Source of the DNA: Vulcanimicrobiota bacterium
GTDB lineage: Bacteria > Vulcanimicrobiota > Vulcanimicrobiia > Vulcanimicrobiales > Vulcanimicrobiaceae
NCBI GenBank assembly: GCA_013036095.1
Contig: JAAXCW010000004.1
Location: 62,001 to 126,000, forward strand
Length of the DNA stretch: 64,000 nt
Direction: 5' to 3'
Each line of letters begins with the position of its first letter. Positions within the stretch are counted from its first letter, which is position 1. The notes beneath the pieces are model-generated. The model saw only the letters and a program-made list of their open reading frames with translations, searched no databases and was not told the DNA's origin. This document shows positions 8,106-16,088 of this stretch, piece after piece. Position numbers and translations under genes: made by a program.

Positions 8106-8906
8106 GGGTCCCTCCTTACAGACGCGCGCGTTCACGAAGTCGCCGCCGTTTTTTGGAAACGTCGGAGCTTGCGCGCTCTTGCGGTCGAGCGGCACGACGC
8201 AACCCCAGCATCCGCCGACGCCGCATGCGAACGTTTCTTCGAGCGCGAGCTGCGCGGGAACGCCGAGCTCGGATGCAACGAACGCGGTCGCGCGCAGCAT
8301 CGGCGACGGTCCGCAAGCCAAGATCAGATCGGGTTTGTCGTCAGCTTGCGCGAGCAGTTCGGTGATGAATCCGCGGTGTCCGAACGTCCCGTCGTCGGTC
8401 GCGCAGCAGAGCTCGCAGCCCGCAGTGGCAAAACGATCGCGGTCGACCAACAATTCGACGTTGCGGGCACCGTAAAAAAGACGGACGCGCGATCCTCGCT
8501 GCGCCAACTGCTGCGCGGGAAGGAGCACCGATGCAATGCCGACGCCGCCCGCAACGATCGCGACGTTGCGTGCATCCGCAAGATCGAAGCCGTTTCCGAG
8601 CGGTCCGGTCAGTGAAAGCTTATCGCCCGGTCTTAATTCAGCTAATTCCCGGGTGCGCGCGCCGCAGACAAAAAAGAGCAGACTCGCGCGCTCACCTTGA
8701 GCTTCATAGATGGCAAGCGCGGTCGCGGCACGTTCGCCGCCCGGCGGTATCGCCATGACGAATTGGCCCGGACGCGTCACGTCCACGAGTTCCGGAGCGT
8801 AAAAACCTAAGAGGATGACGCCGCGAGCGAGTTCGGTGCGATCGAGCACCACAACATCATGAACGGACGACCCCGGATGCATCGAATTTTTCATTCTCGC
8901 AACCAT
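8076..8906 (-). CDS. pyrK: dihydroorotate dehydrogenase electron-transfer subunit
   Basis: PyrK carries FAD and a [2Fe-2S] cluster and moves electrons from PyrD to NAD+. The FAD-binding barrel (RPGQFVMA), the NAD-binding fold (VAIVAGGVGIASVLLPAQQL) and CGPSPMLRA are present, then the C-terminal cluster motif CGVGGCWGC with the fourth cysteine in ARVCKEGPVF. The frame extends to 8975, but GGGAG at 8916-8920 stands nine bases before ATG 8906; ATG 8894 is also possible. It is the first gene of the minus-strand pyr operon, and AT-rich DNA at 8917-8945 may hold the promoter. The end of the gene is part of the palindrome. Confidence 0.93.
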   Translation of the reverse strand: MVARMKNSMHPGSSVHDVVVLDRTELARGVILLGFYAPELVDVTRPGQFVMAIPPGGERAATALAIYEAQGERASLLFFVCGARTRELAELRPGDKLSLTGPLGNGFDLADARNVAIVAGGVGIASVLLPAQQLAQRGSRVRLFYGARNVELLVDRDRFATAGCELCCATDDGTFGHRGFITELLAQADDKPDLILACGPSPMLRATAFVASELGVPAQLALEETFACGVGGCWGCVVPLDRKSAQAPTFPKNGGDFVNARVCKEGPVFWAHELRW

Positions 8907-8966
8907 CCGGACATACTCCCGATACAAAATATTTAATCTAAAGCTGCGACGTTTGACTGAACCTAC

Positions 8967-8995
8967 TTGCGACAAAAGCCGTTATAGGGTATAGA
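8967..8995 (+). promoter_or_regulatory. sigma-70-like promoter for the 46-aa gene
   Basis: TTGCGA (8967-8972), a 17-base spacer and TATAGA (8990-8995) stand 27 bases before a strong ribosome site and the ATG at 9023. A second -35-like TTGACT lies at 8953 but its spacing to the -10 is too long. Confidence 0.5.
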
Positions 8996-9022
8996 ACGGA
9001 AAAAGAAAGGAGGGTCCAGGAA

Positions 9023-9163
9023 ATGGCAGGTCTCATGGTCTTCAAATCGCTAGCCGACGCGCTAAGAGCGGGCTACCAGGTTTACGACCGGACGTCTGAC
9101 GGTTACCTCGTCCGGACGAGAACTGCGGCTGGATGGGCTATCGCCCTGGTCTCTTGTAAGTAA
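9023..9163 (+). CDS. 46-aa small protein of unknown function
   Basis: I do not recognise this protein. It is bounded by a good promoter, an AAAGGAGGG ribosome site ten bases before ATG 9023, and a strong terminator 20 bases after TAA, so it is a self-contained transcription unit. The sequence starts MAGLMVFKSLADALRAGYQV, continues with a charged beta-like middle (YDRTSDGYLVRTR) and ends in WAIALVSCK. It looks like a small soluble alpha/beta fold. The strength of the expression signals implies a well-expressed gene. Confidence 0.72.
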   Translation: MAGLMVFKSLADALRAGYQVYDRTSDGYLVRTRTAAGWAIALVSCK

Positions 9164-9183
9164 AGCTCGCGCTTGCTTACTTA

Positions 9184-9217
9184 AAAAGAACCGCCGGCTT
9201 GCCGGCGGTTCTTCTTT
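9184..9217 (+). terminator. intrinsic terminator
   Basis: A 12-bp perfect stem AGAACCGCCGGC / GCCGGCGGTTCT with a TT loop, preceded by AAAA and followed by a T-rich run. It ends the 46-aa gene and can also serve the convergent DUF6249 gene. A smaller hairpin (GTAAG/CTTAC arms) precedes it at 9156-9180. Confidence 0.85.
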
Positions 9218-9231
9218 CTTTTCGGTCCTAC

Positions 9232-9819
9232 TTACGGCCGCACGTCGGGCGGTCCGACAGGCGGCTCCAATTCGGTCGTCGAGCCCGGACGCCAGCCATA
9301 TGGCCCTTCTTGATAGGGCGGTGGCGGAGGCTGCGGCGGCGCCATGGTGTGCGGCCCGACCGGCGGCCCTTGGAAGGTAAAGACTCCGAAGTGAGCGCCC
9401 GACATCAGCGCCAGAATAATCTGCGCTAATCCCACGAAGAGCGGAATCAATCCGCCCAGCAGCCACGGACCGGGCGTCCCCGGGCGGATGAACGATAAAC
9501 CGATAACCAGCGCCAAGCCAATCATCGCAATATTTACGCCTTTGCGCAGCACGCGGTCGGCGTATTGCGGCGACTGATCCGGCGGGCCGTACGGCGGCGC
9601 GCTCGTGCGAGAGTAGGCGAACGGATCGTAACCGGCGCGTTCGGCTCGCCGCGCGGCACGCGGATCCGGCGGCGGGGGCGGCGGCGTCATTCCGCGTTTA
9701 ATCATCTCCAGACGCTCTTGATGCGACCACCACCGGGACGCAATGCCCCAAGCCGTCGGCATTCCGAAGATGACCAGAATTGCGATAAGTGCGACAAAAT
9801 TATCTGAGGTATGTGACAT
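9232..9819 (-). CDS. DUF6249-like membrane protein, 195 aa
   Basis: The N-terminus has a hydrophobic segment (residues 8-26, FVALIAILVIFGMPTAWGI), then the amphipathic WSHQERLEMIKRGMTPP that is typical of this group, a proline-rich linker, two more hydrophobic segments near 95-140 and a proline/glycine-rich tail. Such proteins commonly stand beside ECF sigma/anti-sigma genes. It follows the DUF4097 gene directly (stop and start are adjacent at 9819/9820), so both belong to one operon divergent from the ECF sigma gene. Function unknown. Confidence 0.65.
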   Translation of the reverse strand: MSHTSDNFVALIAILVIFGMPTAWGIASRWWSHQERLEMIKRGMTPPPPPPDPRAARRAERAGYDPFAYSRTSAPPYGPPDQSPQYADRVLRKGVNIAMIGLALVIGLSFIRPGTPGPWLLGGLIPLFVGLAQIILALMSGAHFGVFTFQGPPVGPHTMAPPQPPPPPYQEGPYGWRPGSTTELEPPVGPPDVRP

Positions 9820-10674
9820 TTAGTTGGCTCCGTTCGTGGTGACGCGAATGCTGCCGTCTTGCGTGGCGACGTCCAGCGAGCCCGCGCCGGTTCCAAGTTT
9901 GTAGTCGACCGGCGCCGAGTCATCTTGACGCATGCCGTTAATGCGAACGCTGCCGTCGAGTGTGCGCGCGCGCACCGTTACGTCGCCGGCGTCGGCTAAT
10001 CCGATCGTAATTGAACCGTCCGACGTATGCAGCGAACCGTTGCGTACGCGCAGATCGGAAACGTGGATCGACCCGTCCAGCGTGGTGGCGTCGAGCTTGT
10101 CCGCGTTCACGCTCGTGAGCACGATCCGTCCATCCGAAGTATGCAGCGAAACGTCGCCGCTTTGTACGTTCGTAGCGGTGATGTGCCCGTCATCGGAGTG
10201 CGCGCTGATCGTGCCGGTGAGATCGCTGAGCATGGCGCCCGAAGAGTTCCGGATCTCGACCGTTGCGTTGGGGGGAAGCGCGACGTCGGTGCCGCTGGAT
10301 TCGAAACCGAATATGACGATGCGCCCGGGCGTAGACGGCCGCGCGATCAGCACGCCGTCGGACGTTTGGTGCACCTGGACCCGCTGCGGCCGCGATCCCC
10401 AACCCCACCCGGCGATCCGCGTCGAATCGGAGACGTGAATCTTGCCGTCGTTGGAAGGCGTGATCGTGACGCGTGAGTCGGGATCGTCGATGACGACGTG
10501 TGGTTGAGATCCCGCGTCGACCGCCGGTAAGGAATAAGGCTCGAACGCGATGTCGTGCCCGCTCGCGGCGCCCGAAAACGTCTTGAGGCCGCCGGCCGAG
10601 ACGACGATCACGCTGGCGATGAAAAGTTCGGCGGCGATGAGGACGGCGATGACGCCGGTTCTTGAGTAGCGCAT
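9820..10674 (-). CDS. exported DUF4097 beta-strand repeat protein
   Basis: 284 aa with an N-terminal uncleaved or cleaved signal segment (VIAVLIAAELFIASVIVV) followed by a repeated beta pattern: repeats of the type HTSDGSI / TLDGSIHVSDL recur at roughly 20-residue spacing through the second half, as in DUF4097 proteins, which form a beta-solenoid. These proteins are usually linked to envelope stress sigma factors. It is divergent from the ECF sigma gene; the 71-base gap holds a small inverted repeat GTTTC-N9-GAAAC (10707-10725) that could be an operator. Confidence 0.85.
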   Translation of the reverse strand: MRYSRTGVIAVLIAAELFIASVIVVSAGGLKTFSGAASGHDIAFEPYSLPAVDAGSQPHVVIDDPDSRVTITPSNDGKIHVSDSTRIAGWGWGSRPQRVQVHQTSDGVLIARPSTPGRIVIFGFESSGTDVALPPNATVEIRNSSGAMLSDLTGTISAHSDDGHITATNVQSGDVSLHTSDGRIVLTSVNADKLDATTLDGSIHVSDLRVRNGSLHTSDGSITIGLADAGDVTVRARTLDGSVRINGMRQDDSAPVDYKLGTGAGSLDVATQDGSIRVTTNGAN

Positions 10675-10745
10675 TCTGACCCAAGTACGCGGGGGCCCGG
10701 GGGAGTGTTTCAGGGCAGCCGAAACAATGCTTCGCGCGCGCGCGT

Positions 10746-11345
10746 ATGACGAGCGTGGCTGCAGCCGTCCTGGAGGTCCCTTTCATCGATACGGCGACCA
10801 CGGTCGACGACCAAACCCTCGTAGCCGAAACCCTGGCCGGCCGCGGCGAAGCCTTCGGCACGCTCGTGGAGCGGTACGACCGCGCCGTCTACCACCTGGC
10901 CTACCGCACGCTGCACGACTCCGAGGAGGCGCGCGACGTGGCCCAGGAGGCCTTTTTCAAAGCCTTCCGCAGCCTGAGGACGTTCCGCCCCGGCGCGAAG
11001 TTCTCGACCTGGATATTTTCGATTACCTACCACGCCTGTTGCGACCGGTTGGGCCGCCGCAAACGTTACTCCAGTGAGGAACTTCCCGACCGGGCCGACC
11101 CGGGGGCCGGGCCGGAACAGGCAGCCATCGCGGGTGACGAGGCCCTCCGGCTGCGCGCGGCGATCGCGCGGCTGCCGGAAAAGTACCGCAGCGTGATCAC
11201 GCTTTACCACCTGCAGAGCAGGCAGTACGACGAGATCGCGCAAGTCCTGGAAATACCGATCGGAACGGTGAAGACCCACCTGTTCCGCGCAAAAGAACAG
11301 TTGCGGCGAATGCTGAACGAAACCGCAACGGGAGCACAAGAATGA
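10746..11345 (+). CDS. ECF RNA polymerase sigma factor (RpoE-like)
   Basis: 199 aa. Sigma region 2 is LVERYDRAVYHLAYRTLHDSEEARDVAQEAFFKAF, written here by its key parts YRTLHDSEEARDVAQEAF and STWIFSITYHACCDRLGRRKR; region 4 is YDEIAQVLEIPIGTVKTHLFRAKE. Such factors respond to envelope or oxidative stress through an anti-sigma protein. The next gene overlaps by four bases (ATGA) and encodes a membrane protein in the usual anti-sigma position. The likely targets include the divergent DUF4097/DUF6249 genes (inference from context). Confidence 0.93.
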   Translation: MTSVAAAVLEVPFIDTATTVDDQTLVAETLAGRGEAFGTLVERYDRAVYHLAYRTLHDSEEARDVAQEAFFKAFRSLRTFRPGAKFSTWIFSITYHACCDRLGRRKRYSSEELPDRADPGAGPEQAAIAGDEALRLRAAIARLPEKYRSVITLYHLQSRQYDEIAQVLEIPIGTVKTHLFRAKEQLRRMLNETATGAQE

Positions 11346-11710
11346 ACTACAGCGAAAACGATCTGGAACGCGCCCTTTTCAATCTTCCCTTGGAGGAGAC
11401 TCCGGCGGGGATGCGCGCGTCGATCCTCGCGCGCACGGTCTATCATCGCCACGCGCTCCCCGCGGTCAAACCGTGGGAAGCTTGGCTGATAGGCGGATGT
11501 CTGGCCGCGATCGCTTGGCTCGTTGTGCTCGTCTTGCGCGAGGGTCCGGCACCGATCATCGCTGCGCTCGACACGATCGGCGCGGCCATCCTGTACGTCG
11601 TTTCACAGCCGTCAGCCGTGCTGTGGATCGCGGTTGGCGGCGCGGCTTCAGTTTGGCTCTCGCATCTGACTCCGCCGATCGCGCGTTCCAAGCCGGCGGT
11701 GCGCCGTTAA
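11342..11710 (+). CDS. small membrane protein, putative anti-sigma partner
   Basis: 122 aa. A cytoplasmic N-terminus of about 45 residues (ENDLERALFNLPLEETPAGM) leads to two hydrophobic segments (47-65 and 78-105). The position immediately after an ECF sigma gene, with coupled translation, and the topology of a short cytosolic part plus membrane anchor suggest an anti-sigma factor. No HxxxCxxC zinc motif is present, so it is not a classical ZAS protein. Role inferred from context. Confidence 0.7.
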   Translation: MNYSENDLERALFNLPLEETPAGMRASILARTVYHRHALPAVKPWEAWLIGGCLAAIAWLVVLVLREGPAPIIAALDTIGAAILYVVSQPSAVLWIAVGGAASVWLSHLTPPIARSKPAVRR

Positions 11711-11729
11711 CAAACCGTTTCGCGTTTTA

Positions 11730-12377
11730 GTGATCGAGGACGATACGGCGATTAGCCGCGTCCTGCAATTGGAGCTCGAACACGAAGGCTACGAAGTCGA
11801 AAGCGCGCAAGACGGACTTTCGGGTTTGGAGCGCGCCCTCAAAGAACCCGACCTGGTCGTGCTCGATCTCATGCTCCCAAAAATGGACGGACTGGAAGTC
11901 TGCCGGCGCGTTCGCGCCAAGAGCCGCGTGCCGATTATCATGCTGACAGCCAAGGATCGCGTTCCCGAACGCGTCGCCGGACTGGACATGGGCGCCGACG
12001 ATTACATGATCAAACCGTTTTCAACCGAGGAACTACTGGCGCGCATCCGCGCGCGCCTGCGCGACAAACAGCCCGCCAGCAACGTCATCGCCTACCGGAA
12101 CCTACTCATGGATCGCGACCGCCACGAAGTGCAGCGCGGCGGAGTACCCGTCAATTTGACGGCCAAAGAGTACGCGCTGCTAGAGTACCTCTTGCTGCAC
12201 CGCAACAAGGTTCACTCGCGCGACGAGCTCTTCAACGGCGTTTGGGGAAGCGATTTTCTGGGCGACTCGAACCTGATCGACGTGTACATTCGCTACCTGC
12301 GCGGAAAAATCGACGACGGCTTCGACGACAAACTCATCACGACCGTGCGCGGAGTCGGATACACGATCAAAGACTAG
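11730..12377 (+). CDS. OmpR/PhoB-family response regulator
   Basis: 215 aa. Receiver domain with acidic pair EDD at residues 3-5, phosphoacceptor D46 in VVLDLMLPKMDG, and K75 in MLTAKDR; then a winged-helix DNA-binding domain (NLTAKEYALLEYLLLHRNKVHSRDEL, VYIRYLRGKID, VRGVGYTI). The GTG at 11730 begins close to the acidic pair; upstream in-frame codons read PFRVL, a normal first strand, but contain no standard start, so the exact start is uncertain. The TAG stop overlaps the histidine kinase start by one base. Confidence 0.93.
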   Translation: MIEDDTAISRVLQLELEHEGYEVESAQDGLSGLERALKEPDLVVLDLMLPKMDGLEVCRRVRAKSRVPIIMLTAKDRVPERVAGLDMGADDYMIKPFSTEELLARIRARLRDKQPASNVIAYRNLLMDRDRHEVQRGGVPVNLTAKEYALLEYLLLHRNKVHSRDELFNGVWGSDFLGDSNLIDVYIRYLRGKIDDGFDDKLITTVRGVGYTIKD

Positions 12378-13780
12378 TGCACTCGCTGAGGTGGCGGATC
12401 GCCGCCTGGTACGCCCTGCTCCTGGTCGCCGCTATCCTCGCTCTCGGGCTGATCATCTCGCTGCGCTTCGAGCAAATTCTCTACGGCCAAGCGCAAGGGC
12501 ACTTAGCCCTGACGATGCAGGACATCAAGCGCGTCGCGCTGCCGCCGCCCGATCAATTCTCGATTCAAGATACCAGCGGCGACTCGCTGTTAGTGTTGGA
12601 GAACGCCGATAATCTCGCGCGCTGGGCGTCGGCCGGCACGTTCATCGAAATCGACGACGCGGCCGGACACGTGCTTTCCAAGAGCTTCAATCTGGGAACC
12701 AGCGAATTCCCGCCGATTCCCAAACTCACGCTAGCCAAACCGGCCGCACTACAAAACGCCGACCTGCACGGTACGCCTTTTCTGATCCAAAACGAGCTTT
12801 TGGTGAGCGGCCGCATCGCGCTGGTCGCCCGTGTCGGCGAGCCGCTCGATCAACTCAACCGCGCGTTCGGTGAAACGCGACAAGCCATTGCCGGAATTCT
12901 GATCGCGACCGTGCTGGCGGTCGTCGCACTTTCGCTGGTGCTCGCGGCGCAGGCAACCAATCCCATCAATCAGCTCGCGCTCGCGATGCGGGAGATTGGT
13001 TCGGACCGCCTCAACCGCCGGCTGCGCTGGAAAAATCGCAGCGACGAAGTCGGAAGACTCGCGGCCACCTTCGACGATCTGCTCGCGCGTTTAGAAGAAT
13101 CGTTCGCGCGCGAACGGCAGTTCATTTCCGACGCGTCGCATGAACTGAAAACGCCGCTGACGTCGATCAACGCAAACGCGCAAATGCTGGCCCGCTGGGG
13201 CGACCGCGACGAAAACATCCGCCGCGAGAGTTTGGAAACGATCGCCAAAGAAAGCGCTTCGCTTGCCGGCATGGTTGCCGGCATGCTCACGCTTGCGCGA
13301 GCCGATTCCGGGGAGGCGATCCCCAAGGAGCCCGTCTCGTTAAGTGCGTCGGGCGCCGAGGCGGTCGGGGCAGCGCGCCCCCGCGCCCAGGAAAAAGGTC
13401 TGGAGTTATCGTTTGACGCGCAGGATCAGCCGGTCGTGCTCGGCGATGCTTCGCTCATCCGGCAGCTCTTCAGCAACCTGATCGACAACGCGATCAAATT
13501 TACGGAAAAGGGCCACATTGACGTCCGCGTCTACTCGGAGGGCAACCAAGCCGTCATCGACGTTGAAGACACTGGGCCAGGCATCGATCCGCGCGAGATC
13601 GCGCTGGTTTTCGATCGTTTCTACCGCGCGGATAAATCGCGCAGCCGCGTCGTGCCGGGAACGGGGTTGGGGCTGGCCATCGTCCGTTCGATTGCGCGAG
13701 TGCACGACGGAAGCGTTGAAGCGCTCGGGCGGACGGGCGGCGGCGCGCTGTTTCGAGCGACGTTTCCGCGCATCTCATAA
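12377..13780 (+). CDS. two-component sensor histidine kinase
   Basis: 467 aa from GTG 12377 (TAGTG overlap). First transmembrane segment near residues 8-30 (WYALLLVAAILALGLIISL), a periplasmic domain of about 145 residues, second segment near 175-198, HAMP (NPINQLALAMREIG), HisKA with the phosphorylated histidine in SDASHELKTPLTS, and HATPase_c with the N box NLIDNAIKF, DTGPGID and GTGLGLAIV. It pairs with the regulator upstream. The next gene on the same strand is an exported beta-strand protein that may be a target. Confidence 0.94.
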   Translation: MHSLRWRIAAWYALLLVAAILALGLIISLRFEQILYGQAQGHLALTMQDIKRVALPPPDQFSIQDTSGDSLLVLENADNLARWASAGTFIEIDDAAGHVLSKSFNLGTSEFPPIPKLTLAKPAALQNADLHGTPFLIQNELLVSGRIALVARVGEPLDQLNRAFGETRQAIAGILIATVLAVVALSLVLAAQATNPINQLALAMREIGSDRLNRRLRWKNRSDEVGRLAATFDDLLARLEESFARERQFISDASHELKTPLTSINANAQMLARWGDRDENIRRESLETIAKESASLAGMVAGMLTLARADSGEAIPKEPVSLSASGAEAVGAARPRAQEKGLELSFDAQDQPVVLGDASLIRQLFSNLIDNAIKFTEKGHIDVRVYSEGNQAVIDVEDTGPGIDPREIALVFDRFYRADKSRSRVVPGTGLGLAIVRSIARVHDGSVEALGRTGGGALFRATFPRIS

Positions 13781-13824
13781 TATTCTCATGTTTCAAACGG
13801 CGCAGCTCGTACAATGATAGGGTG

Positions 13825-14832
13825 ATGAATCGTCTCCGGGGACGAGGAGCCGTGCTCCTCGTTTTCATGTGCGCTCTTGCGAGCGCCGGCCGCACCGCGC
13901 AAGCGCAGACCCCCGTCGTTTTGCCCGCGGGCGATGCGCCGGTCGTCCGCGTCATGATGCGCAGCGGAACCCTGACGATTCGCACCTGGAACAGAAGTGA
14001 CGTACAGGTTACTTCGCTGCAGCCCGTCAGTGCGCGTAACTTCAAACCCGACGCGGTCGCGCGCGCACTCACCGGAAGCATTCCTATCTTTGCGACCTCG
14101 ATCTTCGATAGCGCCGGACAGATTACACTTCCTCAGGAAGAGTTCGCGCTGACGCCGCTTCCAGCCGGACCGCACCAGGGCATCTTCGTGCAAGCGCTCG
14201 ACGCCGACGTCATGATCATGCTGCCGGCCGGGACGGCGCTCGTACTTGCGAGCGTACAACGCGGCGGCATCGACGTGCAAGATTATCACGGTACGTTTAC
14301 ACTGCTGCTCCATAACGGCCCCTTGCGTCTGCGCAACGTTTCGGGCACGGGTTTCGCGCAAGTTGCGCGCGGGCCGCTCATGGTCTTCGATTCGCAATTC
14401 GAACGCATCCGCGCACGCACCGCGGCCGGAAACATCGTCTTCGAAAATTGCAACGCCCGCCAAATTCAAGTCTCGAGCGTCACCGGAACCATCATCTACG
14501 ACGGCGGAGCATTTCAGCCCGGGCTGGCGCGCTTTGAAACCGAGTACGGCAGCGTAGCGCTGGGCATCAGCCGCGACGCACAAGTCGGCGCGCACAGTTC
14601 GGTGGGAAGAATCTATTCGATCGTCGGCGGCTCCGGCGTGCGCTCCGGACAGACCGATGCGCAGATTGGCAGCGGCCGCGCCGTGGTGACGGCGAGCTCT
14701 TCGCACGGAGCGATCTTCCTGTACAGCGGAACGCTGCGCTCGCAGCAGCGGCTGCCGGCCGAGTGGCGCCCGCTCGCCGGATTTGCGCAGCGGCGCCCTC
14801 TGCCCAGACCGCGCCCCGGCCGCATTCACTAA
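13825..14832 (+). CDS. exported beta-strand protein related to DUF4097
   Basis: 335 aa with a signal peptide (GAVLLVFMCALASAGRTAQAQ). The mature part is a series of short strands with glycine turns (MMRSGTLTIRTWNRSDVQVTS, RGGIDVQDYHGTFTLLLHNGPLRL, SVTGTIIYDGGAF), resembling DUF4097 putative adhesin domains, and ends in an arginine/proline-rich tail. GTG 13822 directly before the ATG is an alternative start. The gene lies 44 bases after the histidine kinase, a second link in this window between a DUF4097-like protein and a stress regulator. Confidence 0.75.
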   Translation: MNRLRGRGAVLLVFMCALASAGRTAQAQTPVVLPAGDAPVVRVMMRSGTLTIRTWNRSDVQVTSLQPVSARNFKPDAVARALTGSIPIFATSIFDSAGQITLPQEEFALTPLPAGPHQGIFVQALDADVMIMLPAGTALVLASVQRGGIDVQDYHGTFTLLLHNGPLRLRNVSGTGFAQVARGPLMVFDSQFERIRARTAAGNIVFENCNARQIQVSSVTGTIIYDGGAFQPGLARFETEYGSVALGISRDAQVGAHSSVGRIYSIVGGSGVRSGQTDAQIGSGRAVVTASSSHGAIFLYSGTLRSQQRLPAEWRPLAGFAQRRPLPRPRPGRIH

Positions 14833-14836
14833 AAAC

Positions 14837-15262
14837 TTACAGCAAAAACTTCCGCATTGCAGCTACGTCGAGCTTAAACGTGTGTTGCGGTAAAACCGCC
14901 TCTTCTTTGTAACCGCAGCGTTCCAAGAATTGCTGAGCGGAGCTGCGGTAAGGAACCATCGCGCTCATTTTGTGGCAGTTGTAGTAGTTTGCGACCTCAG
15001 CCGCGCGATCGAGCAGCGACCGGCCGGCGCCGGCGAGCCTGCGCCCGGGCAGAACGATAACCTGTTCGACGTGCGCCAGCGATGCCGCGATGCGGATCGT
15101 GGCGATGCCGACGACGTCTTCGCCGTCGAGCGCCGCAAAATCGTGACGCTGTTCGTGCCACACCACGCTAAAATTGAAGAGCGTCTTGAGTGCTTCGCGC
15201 TCATTCCGGCGCAGAAACGCTTCGACGTCGCGAGCTTCGACGCGCGAGATCTCAACCGGCAA
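14837..15262 (-). CDS. GNAT family N-acetyltransferase
   Basis: About 142 aa. Acetyl-CoA-binding strand and loop are VEQVIVLPGRRLAGAGRSLL (pattern V.P..RG.G..LL), followed by AQQFLERCGYKEE typical of the GNAT C-terminus. It has some resemblance to the N-acetylglutamate synthase type, but the substrate cannot be assigned. TTG 15262 has GGAATTGG upstream and keeps the overlap with the MBL gene short; TTG 15289 is the alternative. It is the second gene after the MBL hydrolase. Confidence 0.8.
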   Translation of the reverse strand: MPVEISRVEARDVEAFLRRNEREALKTLFNFSVVWHEQRHDFAALDGEDVVGIATIRIAASLAHVEQVIVLPGRRLAGAGRSLLDRAAEVANYYNCHKMSAMVPYRSSAQQFLERCGYKEEAVLPQHTFKLDVAAMRKFLL

Positions 15263-16046
15263 GCGCGGCCAATTCCGTGTCGGCCTCAAGCAACATTCCG
15301 TCGTGGGCGGCGATGACGCGTAAGCCTAATTCCCGCTCGAGCGCACGCGCCAGCTTCGGCGGATCCTGCTCGAGCATCTTGGTTCCGAAGTGCTGCAAGA
15401 CGGCAACGCGCGGGCGCACCCCCTTCAACACTTCGCGCGCCTGATCGAAGGTCAAGTGATCGACGTCCATGGAATCGCGGAAGCGGAGCACGTTGACGAT
15501 CAGCACGTCGGGCGAGTGCGCGCGATAATCGTCAATCAAGCCTTCGAAGAATTTTCCGCACGGTAAGTACGAAATGGTACGGCCTTCGTAACGGAAATGC
15601 ATTCCGAACGTTTCGACCGCATGCAGGTGGCGAATCGACGTAAAGAGCTCCACGTCGCCGATAGCATAGGGACCGTGACTCTCGCGCAACACTTCGACCC
15701 GCTCGACGAATTTCTGCGCATAGGGGAGCACGACGTGCTCGCCTTCGAGCGCGTCACTCGGCGCCAGTACGATGCCGCGGCGCTTGAAACCACCCGACGT
15801 CATCGCTTCGATCATCACGTTGACGTCGTTGGAATGGTCGAGGTGTTTGTGTGAGAGGACGATCGCTTCCAGCTCGCGCGGATTGCACGGCGGAACATGC
15901 GACAAAGCGCGCACGAGCGCACCCGGGCCCGGATCGACGTGAATCTGCGTCTTTCCAAAGCGCATCCACATGCCGCCGGACGCGCGAATCTGGCGCGCTA
16001 CGACGAAGCGTGCGCCGCCGGTACCCAGGAAAAGAATCTCGATCAC
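15252..16046 (-). CDS. metallo-beta-lactamase-fold hydrolase
   Basis: 264 aa. The fold starts at once (EILFLGTGGARF), with VDPGPGALV, the metal motif LSHKHLDH (HxHxDH), a later SIRHLHAVETFG histidine, DVLIVNVL and VLQHFG. The arrangement resembles the RNase Z/PhnP-like branch of MBL hydrolases that cleave phosphoesters. The true substrate is unknown. It overlaps the downstream GNAT gene by several codons, so the two are probably co-transcribed. Confidence 0.85.
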   Translation of the reverse strand: MIEILFLGTGGARFVVARQIRASGGMWMRFGKTQIHVDPGPGALVRALSHVPPCNPRELEAIVLSHKHLDHSNDVNVMIEAMTSGGFKRRGIVLAPSDALEGEHVVLPYAQKFVERVEVLRESHGPYAIGDVELFTSIRHLHAVETFGMHFRYEGRTISYLPCGKFFEGLIDDYRAHSPDVLIVNVLRFRDSMDVDHLTFDQAREVLKGVRPRVAVLQHFGTKMLEQDPPKLARALERELGLRVIAAHDGMLLEADTELAALAG

Positions 16047-16088
16047 TCCGGGGCGGGTTCGCCGCGGGGTGGCTATGCCATTCGGGAG

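Noticed and set aside
6953-8365. 470-aa plus-strand frame across pyrD and pyrK
   Set aside because: Antisense shadow of two certain genes, with low-complexity Arg-rich sequence.
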